A stretch of DNA of 30,945 bases from Gracilaria caudata (Eukaryota > Rhodophyta > Florideophyceae > Gracilariales > Gracilariaceae). The stretch is from positions 1 through 30,945 of the forward strand of contig JASCIV010000220.1 in assembly GCA_030374735.1 (NCBI GenBank). The letters are read 5' to 3'. The translations under genes were made by a program, and so were the position numbers. Below the pieces are notes generated by a model. That model did not search any database. It was not told the DNA's origin and worked only from the letters and a program-made list of their open reading frames with translations. This document shows positions 8,324 through 18,943 of this stretch, piece after piece (position 1 is the first letter of the stretch; each line of letters opens with the position of its first letter).

Positions 8324-9616
8324 TTATTGGATACAGCACTCACGGCTCTCTAGTCCCGACGGTCCGAGCAAAGACTCTCTAAAACGAAGCACGATTTTCT
8401 CCATCTCCAAAAGTCTTGTCTTTGAGTTGTTGAGCTCGAGGAAATGCTGCCGTTCATTCAAGTCCGATACCAGCATACCTGCCAACCACATCCCCAACGC
8501 TTCCGCACCTTGCACCTCCGTTGGTACTTGACCCGCTCTTTGTAAAGCATGTCGAATGGGTGGAAGGCGAGTACCTCGTTCCAGAAGACCATTTAGGATT
8601 TCTCGCACTCTTTCTTCGACAGCTCGCACTTCATCATTATCTGTATCCTCGGTGTCCTCGAATACCTCCGTTCGCCCAACAAAGTACCCATCCACTTCAA
8701 TTCGACCTTTCAAACTGAAACGTTCTCTCGCAACAGTCTGTATAAGAGACCGTCCATCCGGAAATCTTTCCACTTTGGTAACTTCCAAAACACAACCAAC
8801 ATCGCAGAGTTCAGACCCTCCTTCTGTTCCCCGCTTCAATGCGACCAACCCAAACTTCCGACTACCTTGCATAATTCGCCGCAACATCAATTGATACCGT
8901 GCCTCAAATATATGCATAGGAAACCGTTGCATTGGAAACACAACCGCATTGAGGGGGAATAATGGAAGACGGTTCAAGGCGTTTTCCGCCGACGGTGCGT
9001 CGGCCTCAGATTCTTTCCGCCGAACCTCATACTCCTCCGGAAAGCAGTGCATGATCGCTGTTCTAAGCACATTAGTTATGGGCATAACTGATGGATCTTC
9101 CAGGTGCAGTATTCTTCGACACATTGGGCATGAGTCAGAGACGTCCACAGCCCGCGCCAAGCAACTCCTGCAAAACGTATGACCGCATGCTGTGGTGACT
9201 GGTTCAAACAAAAGTTTGGAGCAGATGATGCAATCTAGATGCTCCGCAAGATTGAGGAGGAAATCGTCTTTGTCGATTCGACATCGCTTGGTGGCTCTAC
9301 CGTCAGAATCTTCATTGGCGTCATTTGCCGAGCTGTCCCACGTTCTTTCGTTTGTCGCTGTGCTGGGTTTGCTTTCATAAGACCTGTTGCGACGCTCGCT
9401 TGACTTGATAGTTCTGTATACCGTTCGGAAGTCTTCACGCAGTCGCTCATTACCGCCAGACTCTTGAATTGCTTTCTCGACCAGCGCGAGCGCCTCTGCC
9501 GACCTCCCCAGGGTGAGCAATGCATTGCTCCTTTGTTTGATGCACTCAAAACCGACACACGCTCCGATACAAACGCACTCTGCAGTATTCACCGGCGAAT
9601 TAGTCTTGCGCGGCAT
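8324..9616 (-). CDS. LONRF-like RING finger plus LON N-terminal domain protein
   Basis: The 430-residue product combines a TPR-like helical pair at about 20-55 (ALLTLGRSAEALALVEKAI), a C3HC4 RING finger at about 129-166 (CIIC, ACGHTFC, SCL, CPMC), and a LON substrate-binding domain from about 218 (LPLFPLNAVVFPMQRFPMHIFEARY) to about 410. This is the order found in LONRF proteins of animals and in plant TPR-RING-LON proteins, which are presumed E3 ubiquitin ligases that select misfolded or specific substrates through the LON fold. No AAA ATPase or protease domain follows, so it is not a Lon protease. The first in-frame ATG is at 9614-9616 (MPRKTNSPVN); upstream codons reach an in-frame TAG without another ATG. 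The TPR portion is shorter than in vertebrate LONRF proteins. A region of about 40 residues between TPR and RING is polar and probably disordered. Confidence 0.9.
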   Translation of the reverse strand: MPRKTNSPVNTAECVCIGACVGFECIKQRSNALLTLGRSAEALALVEKAIQESGGNERLREDFRTVYRTIKSSERRNRSYESKPSTATNERTWDSSANDANEDSDGRATKRCRIDKDDFLLNLAEHLDCIICSKLLFEPVTTACGHTFCRSCLARAVDVSDSCPMCRRILHLEDPSVMPITNVLRTAIMHCFPEEYEVRRKESEADAPSAENALNRLPLFPLNAVVFPMQRFPMHIFEARYQLMLRRIMQGSRKFGLVALKRGTEGGSELCDVGCVLEVTKVERFPDGRSLIQTVARERFSLKGRIEVDGYFVGRTEVFEDTEDTDNDEVRAVEERVREILNGLLERGTRLPPIRHALQRAGQVPTEVQGAEALGMWLAGMLVSDLNERQHFLELNNSKTRLLEMEKIVLRFRESLLGPSGLESRECCIQ

Positions 9617-10555
9617 AGCTTCTGGCGACACTGAGCACTAGTGGTATGGGTGTTGATTGGCGTTGAAATGATGTGGACTGATTTTCGTCACACAAGCGCA
9701 ATCCGTCAAGGAACTTCTCTGGTAATCTGTAGCAACAAACGGCGAAAGCCTAGCGTCGTACACAGGAGTACGAGTGGGTTGTTGAACATAGCTAAGCAGC
9801 TACGCTCGAATGATGCACTCGAATGACGCGCACCTTAAGTCGGAGCGAGGATGGGCGCGAGAAAAACTTCTCGCTTGGTGGGCCAAACGTCGGGGCACGC
9901 AAAGCCCCACCTCTAGTAAGCACAACGATGTCCTGAGCGACTTCCCGGATCAGAGTTCTGACAGAGCGGAAAGAATGGAAGCGACTCGACCCTATCCTTT
10001 GGAAATGAACGGCACGCATCTGCCTAATTGTACTGTAGCCGTTTTGCATTCCGTACGGCAGGGATTATACACCTATCTGCTGGCCTCTAGTGTCTACTTT
10101 GTGATGCATACACATTCTTCGCCGATGTACCACCTATCTGCCGTAAATGTAAACCACCGCTAACTCCCGTAACATCACGTCCATGCAGTCTTAAGTACGA
10201 AGCACAAGTTGCCTCTTCCCCAAGTGTATTCGGAGAAAGGAGGTTGCAGGTGACTTTCAAGGACAAATTGATATTCTTGACCTTCGCTACAAATGGCGAA
10301 TCGCGTCATGTCATCGTGGGGCCGAGGTGGTTGACGCTACACCTGCGGCAGGACATCATTTCACCTCACTACACAACGCGAGGGTGGCTAACGAACGAAG
10401 GCTAACGACCTTCTCGAATGTGTTATGTGGCAATGGCCTCCACCAGCGACGTGCAAAATATCTTCTTTTTATGAGCACATAAGCAAAATATCTAAATGCG
10501 CATGAAGAGAATGTCGAAGATTAGTGTGGGCACCAAGAATACTCAAAACGTTACT
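9617..10555. other. Intergenic region, no gene recognised
   Basis: About 940 bases lie between the RING-LON start and the exportin-2 stop, both on the minus strand. It should hold the promoter of the former and the 3' end of the latter. An open frame at 9810-10163 (plus) has no recognisable domain. Confidence 0.5.
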
Positions 10556-13534
10556 TCATTGATTCATGTAAGACATAATCGCCTGCTTTGCTTGCTCTTC
10601 CATACTGTTTTGCACAATAGGACCGAACACATCCTTGTGCTTCCCTACAAAGTAATTAACTTTCACAGCTAGCACGTTCTTTGGCTCTTTTCCAGCCACA
10701 AGTGGTGAAAGCTTTGGTTTCGTTGAAACACCCCACTTCAACTCATAATGAGCTGCCGTGTAAACTTCGGCCACGCCGAGCGGCCCCACAAGCTCGTCGT
10801 CGGCGTCTTCGTTTTTTTCTTGGTCTAGAGCAATTCCTTCAGTCAAAGCAACGTTTGCTTCAAGAATGCGAGACCATATTTCCAAGTAAGGCGACCGTGT
10901 GCATAGCTCCGAGCCACATGCGACTTCAGTCAGAGCAATGGCACACAATCTTCTTTGGAAAGGATTCCAAATCTTTGGCACTTCAGGGACCCAAATCTGT
11001 TGCAAGAACTGTTGTAGGAGATTCGGATCCACACCGTCGAAAGCCTGTTTCATAGCCTCCACGCTAAATCGAAGGACAAACGTTGATATGCAACAAATCA
11101 TGTTCTTCACCAGTTTTGCCGTCTTGGCCGCGTGTAATCTAAACATCAACAGCTTGAAGATCATTACTACGTATGGGGTCAACACAGATATATCGTAGAC
11201 TTCAAAAAGAGTCGTGAGCAGTTGCAAAGCATGATGGTCTGTTGCCTTGGAAGCTAGCAATTTCTGAACAATACCCAGAATTTGTTCGAGCTGTTTTGCT
11301 GCAACAACTCGATCCTTTGCTTTTCTGACGTAGGAGTCGATGAACTGCGTCATTCCTGGAATGTAAGATCTTCTTTCCCACATCTGAGGTGTTAGTAGCG
11401 GAGGCAGGAGGTTATCGTATGTATCAGGGAGCTTCTGGTCGTTTGCCAACATCAGTTGACTCAATATTTGAAAAACGTATGGTCCGAACTCAGTTACGTC
11501 AGCTACTAAGATACTGCACAACGGCTCTATCAGCGCCTTTTCGAAGATGGCAACTGACGATGCACTCGCATTAAACCGAATCAAGGCCGCCATAGATTCA
11601 AAGAGATAGTGATTAAAGTGAGGGTTCTTGGGGTTTGCTGTAACTTCCTTCAGAATCTCCACTAGAACCGGAAGTAAATCCGCGATGAACGGAGCCATGA
11701 GATCCTTAGCGACAGAACAAAAGCGAAGCACCAAACGCATAAGATACTCGTTCCCTTGCTCAGCATCCTTCATTGCCAATATCGTTGTCGGTAGGAAAGT
11801 CGGGAGCATCGCTTTAACCTCTTCCTTTCCAATTCGAGATACTTTTCGTCTTGGCTGATGGTTTGCTTCACCATTTGCCGTTCCTTCCCCAGCCAACTTC
11901 TTCATGGCTAGAATTCGTTCAATGCAAGACGCTGCATAACTTCGTACGATTGGCTCTTCTGCTCGAAGAAGCTTTCCACAAATTCCTGCTACTTTCATGC
12001 ATCCCTCTATTGATATTTGGTTTCGGAAGGTCATTGCGTACTTGATTAGGTCTGCTGTGAATATAGGAGTTTCCAACACTTTCGGGTTCTTCACGCTTTC
12101 GAGAAGCTGAGGCAATACAAAGTTCTCAAAGAACTCCATTACGTTAATTAGCGAGGACGTTTCTGTAGCGCCCTCAGTCGCGGTTCCGCTTTTCCATCCC
12201 AATGCTGTGACGATGTACAATGCGGCATCTTGATTGTACCAGTCGTTCTCCGTTGACAACATTTCCTTCACGTATCCCGACAGTATAGTGGTTATCGCAG
12301 TTTCGTAGTAAATGCACAGACCTTTGACAAGTTCCATGGCCCCTCGCCTCCTGGTTCCCACATCTGATCCTTCCATGTCTCTTCGCAGATATTCGGTAGG
12401 GTTGTCTTCGAAGAGTTCAATGTCGTCAGCTCTCAACAGCATGTTTGGGATGATGATGCTCTTGCAAACCTCTGAGAGAGCCTTCTCGCTCTCGTAGTGA
12501 TGATGGTCTGGACCTCTGGCTACCACGGTCAAGAACTTGATCCCGCTGATCGCAACATTATCGTACCTTACACTGTTTCCACGACGAACAAGTAGAGACC
12601 AAGCGTCCTCAAGAAACCTTTTCAAATACGGGCGAAAGTCCTCATCAAACTTCGCTGCATATAAGTTTACCACTTCAAGAACGCCTGCTTGCAGTTGACA
12701 ACTTGGACTGTACCCATCATGCCCAATAGCGTCAACCACCTCGTTATCAAAAACGAGAAGCTGACGAAGATCCGTCATCATATCCTTCATGTTATCTTCA
12801 AAGTACTCTGGAAAGTCTTGCCATGATAAGCAATAGAACATCTTGCATAGCAAAGACGCATTCTCGAGGACAATTTGGACCACGCCAGGCTTCATCATTT
12901 CAATGCCATCATAGATTACGGTAACGAACATGGACAGTAGTGCTTTGACTTTGTCTTGTACGTGGGTTAGTGAGAACTTAATTTCGGTAAATAGCTTGTT
13001 GCTCCGTTCACGCTCGGTATACCGATCGAAAATGGCTACCAGCGTCTCCATGGCTCCTTGCAGTTTATGCCAGTCGATCAACGGAATAATTTCCTTCCCG
13101 GACTTCTTCCCAGCAACGGGGCCAAGTATCTCTGATATCACAGTCGCAAGTTGCGGTACAAGGTTTGGCCAGTGCTCCGGATACTCGTTTTCAGCGACGA
13201 CCGAAAGTGCTTCACTGAGCTGTCTCCGAACCATCGGTGGCGACGCTAGTAATATTCCCAATAGGGAACCCTTTATGGTGTCTCTAGTGGCAGCAGAGGC
13301 CTTGTCCCATTCTGCATTGGAATAGATCTTGATTACATGATTCTTGATATACACCGCACTGGCCTGCTGCACATACACGGGAGTTGACTCATTTGACAGG
13401 AGTTGCAACAGGCCAGTGAGCAAGGCAGGATGCGAAGACTTCTCCCGTAGAAATGCCTCCGCTGCCCGACGTTCCGTCTGGTTTGGAGAGAAGGTCTTCG
13501 AGATGGCTTGTGCTAAAGTCTCCAGGTCAGTCAT
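10556..13534 (-). CDS. CSE1: Exportin-2 (CAS/CSE1), importin-alpha re-exporter
   Basis: This is a single uninterrupted frame of 992 residues, close to the human (971) and yeast (960) proteins. The N-terminus has the importin-beta N-terminal domain (about 22-100), with AEAFLREKSSHPALLTGLL and QQASAVYIKNHV. The middle shows the Cse1 region, including SEALSVVAENEYPEHWPNL, PEYFEDNMKDMM and VKGLCIYYE, and the C-terminal CAS/CSE1 block contains LFEVYDISVLTPYVVMIFKL. Exportin-2 binds importin-alpha together with Ran-GTP in the nucleus and carries it back to the cytoplasm, so classical nuclear import depends on it. Alpha-helical HEAT repeats fill the whole length. ATG at 13532-13534 starts MTDLETLAQAI, which fits the family start. 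The gene is on the same strand as MSH6 upstream but 835 bases apart, so it has its own promoter. Confidence 0.97.
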   Translation of the reverse strand: MTDLETLAQAISKTFSPNQTERRAAEAFLREKSSHPALLTGLLQLLSNESTPVYVQQASAVYIKNHVIKIYSNAEWDKASAATRDTIKGSLLGILLASPPMVRRQLSEALSVVAENEYPEHWPNLVPQLATVISEILGPVAGKKSGKEIIPLIDWHKLQGAMETLVAIFDRYTERERSNKLFTEIKFSLTHVQDKVKALLSMFVTVIYDGIEMMKPGVVQIVLENASLLCKMFYCLSWQDFPEYFEDNMKDMMTDLRQLLVFDNEVVDAIGHDGYSPSCQLQAGVLEVVNLYAAKFDEDFRPYLKRFLEDAWSLLVRRGNSVRYDNVAISGIKFLTVVARGPDHHHYESEKALSEVCKSIIIPNMLLRADDIELFEDNPTEYLRRDMEGSDVGTRRRGAMELVKGLCIYYETAITTILSGYVKEMLSTENDWYNQDAALYIVTALGWKSGTATEGATETSSLINVMEFFENFVLPQLLESVKNPKVLETPIFTADLIKYAMTFRNQISIEGCMKVAGICGKLLRAEEPIVRSYAASCIERILAMKKLAGEGTANGEANHQPRRKVSRIGKEEVKAMLPTFLPTTILAMKDAEQGNEYLMRLVLRFCSVAKDLMAPFIADLLPVLVEILKEVTANPKNPHFNHYLFESMAALIRFNASASSVAIFEKALIEPLCSILVADVTEFGPYVFQILSQLMLANDQKLPDTYDNLLPPLLTPQMWERRSYIPGMTQFIDSYVRKAKDRVVAAKQLEQILGIVQKLLASKATDHHALQLLTTLFEVYDISVLTPYVVMIFKLLMFRLHAAKTAKLVKNMICCISTFVLRFSVEAMKQAFDGVDPNLLQQFLQQIWVPEVPKIWNPFQRRLCAIALTEVACGSELCTRSPYLEIWSRILEANVALTEGIALDQEKNEDADDELVGPLGVAEVYTAAHYELKWGVSTKPKLSPLVAGKEPKNVLAVKVNYFVGKHKDVFGPIVQNSMEEQAKQAIMSYMNQ

Positions 13535-14369
13535 TCTCCCAAATGCCGGGGCGTGAACCGAGGATCACGACGACGCAGCCGTTTGTCTACTGCGTTCCAG
13601 GTTCCGTGTTGACGCTAAAACTGTGTGCAGAAACTGTGTTGCAAGAGGTTTTATGCCAACCGGTCAAGCTGCGGGTCGCATTGGTTCCACGTTGTCGATA
13701 CCAATAGAGGCAACTCCGCGAAAAGAAAACGTCCGTTCCAGCGCGGATGAAGGTTTATTGTCGAAGATGGATGCGCACGGGTGTCGGTCGGCGTGTGCTG
13801 CGCTCCACGACAGACTGGTCCGATGCATTGATGATCTTTCCAAACGGATCAGCTTGCATTCAAAATTTTGACCGTGAGAAGCGCAGCAGGCGAGCATACA
13901 TAGAATGCTTGTACACATGTAATCGTATTACGGAAGGTCATGTTCCAATTCGGTTTACGTTGCGAGACAAGTCGATCCGATCGAAATTTGCTTGCTGATC
14001 AGCTTCAACGCTGCCAAAACTTCACCCCTACCGGCTTCCGAGCCCCATGCAGGTGCGAAGGTACCTGGAATAGATAAGGAAAGCAGTACACTCACGCCTG
14101 CTTACCGATCTCGCTGTACAGCGCGCAAATGGGGGGTTCCTCTTTCGGCTCCATAGCACATGGGTGCTCTGACTGTAGCTGCTCCATGACGGAAAGATGC
14201 AGCTGGCGGAAAACCTACTGTACCTAAATGTCTTCTTTTGACACAGCATTTACAAAGTACAAGTTAACAGAATCACAGCAGATGCCGTCGCTCGCGGTAA
14301 GCGGACAAAAACTGCAAGGGTGTTGTTTAGCTTCTTTCCTTCAATGCTTCACGAGGCGCATGTTCGAAA
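13535..14369. other. Intergenic region between exportin-2 and MSH6, no gene recognised
   Basis: The gap presumably holds the exportin-2 promoter and the MSH6 3' end. A plus-strand short frame at about 13767-13868 encodes a 34-residue peptide with one CX9C spacing, but there is no second CX9C and no splice solution, so I do not call a gene. Nothing else stands out. Confidence 0.5.
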
Positions 14370-17300
14370 CTACAGTCCCTTTACAGCTTTCAATGCTGCT
14401 TCTTGCCCTTCATCCAAGGCAGTGTTCACGCTCTTAAACTTTCCTGCCGCCAAACTTTGCGCCAGCGACTGATCGAATCTTCGGGAGGCTTCTTCGGCCT
14501 CGGTAGCAATCGAAGCGGATATTCCCGCTACTCTCGCGCAATAAACACCACGAGATTGTCCACTGCTACCAGATTGCAGCTTGTACAAAAATGTGATGCT
14601 CTTCCTCTTCTCGTTAACTTTCGCAGCCATTTCAAAGATTCGCGCAGACAATCTCCCTTCCTGATCACCAAGTTTGACGATATCATCTCCAAGTTGCGAG
14701 TAATGGGTAGAGAAAACTGTCAAGGATTTGTTAACCCTCGCAATGTGGTCTAGCGCTGCGTATGCAACTGCATAGCCATCGTGCGTTGAAGTGCCACGAC
14801 CCACCTCATCCGCAATAACTAGTGAGCGACTCGTGGCGTTGTTCAATATGTTGCTAACCTCTTCCATTTCGACCATGAAAGTCGATCTGCCACGCGCAAG
14901 GTCATCACTTGCTCCCATCCGAACATAGATGTCGCTAAATGGCCTCAAAGTACAGGCTCTCGCGGGTACATAGCATCCAACCTGGGCGAGGATCACTGCT
15001 ATAGCGATCTGACGAGCCAATGTAGACTTTCCTCCTGCGTTTGGGCCGGTTAAGATCATGATATCCGAACTGTTACCACCGGAACCTAGTCGTACATCGT
15101 TTGACACAAATGATTCCGAGACTCGGGCCAAAATGGGGTGTCGAAGCTCTGAGACGTCAATCACAGGGTGCGGATGGCTATTCGGCAGTATTGTGGGGCG
15201 AACCATAGGTCCACTTCCTTCGTCCCTACTTGCGTAACTGAGTCCAATCAAAGCATCTATTTCCGCACTTACATCGCTGATCACCTTCCATGTTTTGTAC
15301 TCCTGATCAAACTGGCGCATGATGTCACGTGCGACGGAGCTTGATGCGTTTTCGAATGCCTCTGAGACATCCTTATGGGTACGAACGAGACCTCTGATCC
15401 TTCTTGTGTAATATCTCTTGGCGGTCTTGCTCTCGGATACTACTTCGAACTCATCCGGAGTGCGTCCCCTAATAGTTGCCAATTTAATCTCAAGCTGATA
15501 AGGTTCTTTCCCACGGTGGTAGTACTTGATAGTCTTGTCCCCCAGTTTTGTTTTCCATTTTCGAAGCTCCAACGAGAGATCACGTTCTACATCGTCAAGC
15601 GCTTCACGACAAGCATCATAAGAAGGAATTGCACCCTCTTTCGGAACGATTTCGCCACCATTCTCTGCCTTCTCGAGATCAAACGCGTCTCCAAGGAAAT
15701 AAGTAAGCTTGTCCAAAGCATCCGCTGGAATTCCTCCATCTGTAGCGCAGAGCCACTTGAGTCGGTTTGATTTGGGGTTAGAAGAATCCAAAGCCCCAGC
15801 TAAAGTTTCAAGCGCACAAAGAGACTCTTGTAGGCTTCGCAATACCAGAACGAAGTCTTTCACTATACGCTTATTCGTGTCATCAAACATAACCGCATTA
15901 TTCACTGTAGTAGCTTGACGATGTAATCGTGGAAGTGCACGTTCGAGATCCTTTCGGGTCTTTAGCTGCTTGAGAACAAGGCTCAAGTTGCGGCCACCGT
16001 CTTCGTCTTCCACCACATGGAGGTCCTCTATGGCTTGAAGCCGATCTTCGATTTCTGTAGCAGACACAAGAGGATCTGATATCCATCGCTTCAGTAATCG
16101 ACGCCCGGCAGGGGTTCGCGCCCTGTCGATAAACGACAGAAGCGTGCCCCGTTCTGACCCGTCCATAGATGACGTGAGGATTTCTAAATTCTGCAGAGTG
16201 GACGCGTCCATATGAAGATGTTCTGACGAGGTCCTGTGCTGAGGATCGCTCATGTCCTTACGGGCCGCATCTTCTTTCTCTGGAGAAGGAAACAAGTTGT
16301 AGTTTCCGATGGAGAGCGTTTCTCGATCGATGATCAATGACTTGAGATACGATGACATAGCTCCAAATGCCTTCGAACCAAGTGAATTCTGTTTCACGTA
16401 GCGACACACTCTGTCATACTCGTCCATGTTTTGAGTGTTTGAGGACGAATCCAAGAGGTAAGTGGCCAGGAGAGGTTCCGTCATCGGTCGAAATCCACCT
16501 TTCTTTGCCAAATCAAGTACATCGGCTTCATTTCGGCGGATAGCCCATCTCACAATGTTTAGCAAACGCTCACCGCATACTGATGAGTCAATGATAAATT
16601 CGTGAGGCTTTAAGAAAGCAATGAGCCTCTCTGTCTTACACAGCCTGGCGTCATCACAGAACTGACTGATGTTAATGCTCCCCGACGCAACATCAACGTA
16701 ACATATCCCCATTGCTCTCGACGCGTGATCCTCTCTGTTCGTTGTTTTCGGACTTTCTGACACTGGGTTCCATGAAAAAGAATCTGCAGACTCCACTCCC
16801 GTTTCTATTACTGCGATGACAAAACGAGAGCGGTGATCTCTGAGCAGACCGTCGTCGCTCACAGTCGCCTTAGTCAAAACGCGTACCAGCGAACGCTCGC
16901 ATATCGACGACTTGCTTCCCGTTGAACCGTTTTTTCTTTTCTCTGCGGCAATGGCGGTCTCAGTCTGTTCAACACGACCAACTTTGTACCCCAAGTCGAT
17001 AAGGCGCGCAGTATGCTTGTCGAAAGCCTGCTCAGGAACGCCACAACAACGCATGTCAACTCGACCACCCTTTGTGTAATTGAGACCAAGGGCCTTATGA
17101 CCAATGTCGGCGTCAACATCATACAATTCATAGAACTTCCCCTTCTTGAAGAAGATTAGGACATCATAGTTTTCTTTCTTAATGGACCAAAACTGTCTCT
17201 GAAATGGAGAGAGGCCGCCATTCTTTGTCCCTCGAGTATCACTCAGCTCGGAAGGCGGAACATAGAGAGTAGTCTTGTCGTAGTCTGGATGCGAAGGTTT

Positions 17301-18227
17301 TCTCCTTTTCGAATCACGAATGTCAACAGACCATGGATGTCGAGCACACCAGCCACCTTCCTCATCCCCAACAGCACAAGCATTTACGGCGTAAGCGGCC
17401 AATTTCGCCCTTGCCTTTCGGCGTTCCTCTGTCATCGGCTTCGGGGTGAGATCAAAGGCAAAAGAAGACGACTTGGAACGGTCGGGGCAAGACATTGAGT
17501 TCAAATCGAGCGAACCCTTCTCATTCTTTTGCTTCTCAGAGATGTCAACATCAATGGCAATGCTTTGGTTAAACTCATCTTGGACTACAGCTCTCTTCTG
17601 TCGATGAGAAGTTTGGTGATTGCCCTCGTGCTCAGGACCGAGTTCAGAGGATTCGTTCTGAACAGAGTAGAAACGAGAAATGCTATCCTTTGTGCTCCTC
17701 TCATTTTTCGAAGTTTGCGCAGCTCCGCAACCAAATTCACTTTGGATGAAGCCGCTTCCGGTTACCTCACGTGAAGGAGATGGCACCTTTGTTTCAGAGA
17801 GGCCACACCCAGATGGCAAACTATCCATCGAACCTTGGCCCTCAGTCGCCGCTTCTTGCACTTTCGCTCGTTTGGAAAGGTGAAGAGGCTCCTCATCATC
17901 GGCATCAAGGAAAAGTTCGCGCTTCAGGGCGAGTGAGGGCTCACTTCGCATAGCACGCTGTGAACGCCGGTCTGCATATGTTCGACTCCTTGTGGATTTT
18001 AGCGGGGTTGGCTCCAAAGAGTGGACGGTTGACGGCGTTTGATCAGTGAAGAGGGGCTTAGCCTTCTCCAAACGTTCCCGCACTGATTTCGGGGTGTGAT
18101 GGGCACTAGCCGCAGAAGGCTCAGCACGGTCTGCCTTGGGGCTGAAGAAAGAGAGAATAGACGATTGCTGTTTCCCCGCGGAAGAACGTGGAGCACGTTT
18201 GATCGGTTTGGGAGCAGTGCGCCTCAT
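14370..18227 (-). CDS. MSH6: DNA mismatch repair protein MSH6 (MutS-alpha subunit)
   Basis: One intronless frame encodes 1285 residues, in the size range of yeast (1242) and human (1360) MSH6. A PCNA-interacting PIP box, QSSILSFF, lies at 21-28, followed by a long disordered N-terminal region. MutS domain I begins near 340, with the mismatch-wedge motif GKFYELYDVDADIG; Phe365-Tyr366-Glu367 is the conserved FxE-type wedge that marks the mismatch-contacting subunit. The connector, lever and clamp regions follow. The ATPase has Walker A GPNAGGKST at 1061-1069, SDDLARGRSTFMVEM near 1107-1121, and Walker B DEVGRGTST with Asp1140 and Glu1141. MSH6 pairs with MSH2 to recognise base mismatches and small loops in the nucleus after replication. 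No Tudor or PWWP domain is visible in the N-terminal region. The ATG at 18225-18227 is the only sensible start. The upstream region carries an E2F-like inverted repeat. Confidence 0.98.
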   Translation of the reverse strand: MRRTAPKPIKRAPRSSAGKQQSSILSFFSPKADRAEPSAASAHHTPKSVRERLEKAKPLFTDQTPSTVHSLEPTPLKSTRSRTYADRRSQRAMRSEPSLALKRELFLDADDEEPLHLSKRAKVQEAATEGQGSMDSLPSGCGLSETKVPSPSREVTGSGFIQSEFGCGAAQTSKNERSTKDSISRFYSVQNESSELGPEHEGNHQTSHRQKRAVVQDEFNQSIAIDVDISEKQKNEKGSLDLNSMSCPDRSKSSSFAFDLTPKPMTEERRKARAKLAAYAVNACAVGDEEGGWCARHPWSVDIRDSKRRKPSHPDYDKTTLYVPPSELSDTRGTKNGGLSPFQRQFWSIKKENYDVLIFFKKGKFYELYDVDADIGHKALGLNYTKGGRVDMRCCGVPEQAFDKHTARLIDLGYKVGRVEQTETAIAAEKRKNGSTGSKSSICERSLVRVLTKATVSDDGLLRDHRSRFVIAVIETGVESADSFSWNPVSESPKTTNREDHASRAMGICYVDVASGSINISQFCDDARLCKTERLIAFLKPHEFIIDSSVCGERLLNIVRWAIRRNEADVLDLAKKGGFRPMTEPLLATYLLDSSSNTQNMDEYDRVCRYVKQNSLGSKAFGAMSSYLKSLIIDRETLSIGNYNLFPSPEKEDAARKDMSDPQHRTSSEHLHMDASTLQNLEILTSSMDGSERGTLLSFIDRARTPAGRRLLKRWISDPLVSATEIEDRLQAIEDLHVVEDEDGGRNLSLVLKQLKTRKDLERALPRLHRQATTVNNAVMFDDTNKRIVKDFVLVLRSLQESLCALETLAGALDSSNPKSNRLKWLCATDGGIPADALDKLTYFLGDAFDLEKAENGGEIVPKEGAIPSYDACREALDDVERDLSLELRKWKTKLGDKTIKYYHRGKEPYQLEIKLATIRGRTPDEFEVVSESKTAKRYYTRRIRGLVRTHKDVSEAFENASSSVARDIMRQFDQEYKTWKVISDVSAEIDALIGLSYASRDEGSGPMVRPTILPNSHPHPVIDVSELRHPILARVSESFVSNDVRLGSGGNSSDIMILTGPNAGGKSTLARQIAIAVILAQVGCYVPARACTLRPFSDIYVRMGASDDLARGRSTFMVEMEEVSNILNNATSRSLVIADEVGRGTSTHDGYAVAYAALDHIARVNKSLTVFSTHYSQLGDDIVKLGDQEGRLSARIFEMAAKVNEKRKSITFLYKLQSGSSGQSRGVYCARVAGISASIATEAEEASRRFDQSLAQSLAAGKFKSVNTALDEGQEAALKAVKGL

Positions 18228-18943
18228 GATGCGAACATGCGTTTAATGCCCGAATGGATAAGAAGCACCTGGCTTTGCACAAGGGAAGGGTGGACAAACA
18301 CTGACAGCGACTGCCGCCAAGTTCGGGATATTGTCTTTGCCTTATACCGGTCACGGTGGACCGATGTACAGGCGCAGCCGGATGCGGCGGTAGACAGATA
18401 TGTATCTCTGTTGCGGTCCGTGCTGAGCTGAGCCGACGCTTGTTTCGGTTGAACAGACTTCCCGCCAATTTCGATTGGCGTGAACCGCTTCGATTTTGGG
18501 GCTCGGACATGCAAAGCGTGGCACCGGTGATATCGTACAGCGTAGAACTCTCCACGTGTCACAGTTTGAGATTGTGGTCCGTGTCGGTTCACGAAAAATT
18601 ACAGATTGAGGCCCAATGAAAAGCACTCAAAAAATATATTGGCAAAATGTACTCTTTTGATAGGGCTGGCCCTAAATTTGAGGGTTACCGAAATGTGCAG
18701 AAATCTCAGCTCCGGTTGAGATCTACCGCTCATGGCTCCCGGATAGCGTCGAAGCCATAGGCTTAGGCTCGTCGTCGAACACATCCACAATCACCGCCAG
18801 GTCGCAGAATTGTTCATTGCTAAGTTAAGAAGAGAGTGGCCTCCGCTTCGAACCATTTTCTTGTTCATTGTTTGTGGTCACCAATTCAAACCGGCTGCTT
18901 TCATCGAAGCGCAACCCATTCATCAGCGATACTCTTGACCAAA
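18228..18943. promoter_or_regulatory. Divergent promoter region between MSH6 and the DnaJ zinc-finger gene
   Basis: About 715 bases lie between two divergent start codons. Overlapping open frames on both strands (18096-18626) have no recognisable motifs. The region contains the E2F/CCAAT-like inverted repeat at 18459-18484 described separately. An A+T-rich patch with AAATATATTGG lies near 18631-18642. Confidence 0.5.
18459..18484. promoter_or_regulatory. E2F-like / CCAAT-containing inverted repeat
   Basis: The left arm TTCCCGCCAAT and the right arm ATTGGCGTGAA are inverted copies with one mismatch in 11, separated by TTCG. The core CGCCAAT/ATTGGCG arms are perfect. TTCCCGCC is a standard E2F-DP binding sequence, and CCAAT is the NF-Y core. 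The site is about 230 bases upstream of the MSH6 start codon. E2F control of mismatch-repair genes is known in other eukaryotes; binding here is inference. Confidence 0.45.

Noticed and set aside
13767..13868. Short plus-strand ORF with a CX9C spacing (possible twin-CX9C mitochondrial protein)
   Set aside because: Only one CX9C is present, the frame stops after 34 codons, and no GT-AG intron joins it to a second CX9C.
18096..18626. Cluster of overlapping ORFs on both strands upstream of MSH6
   Set aside because: They overlap each other, lack motifs, and several overlap the MSH6 N-terminus; chance open frames are more likely.
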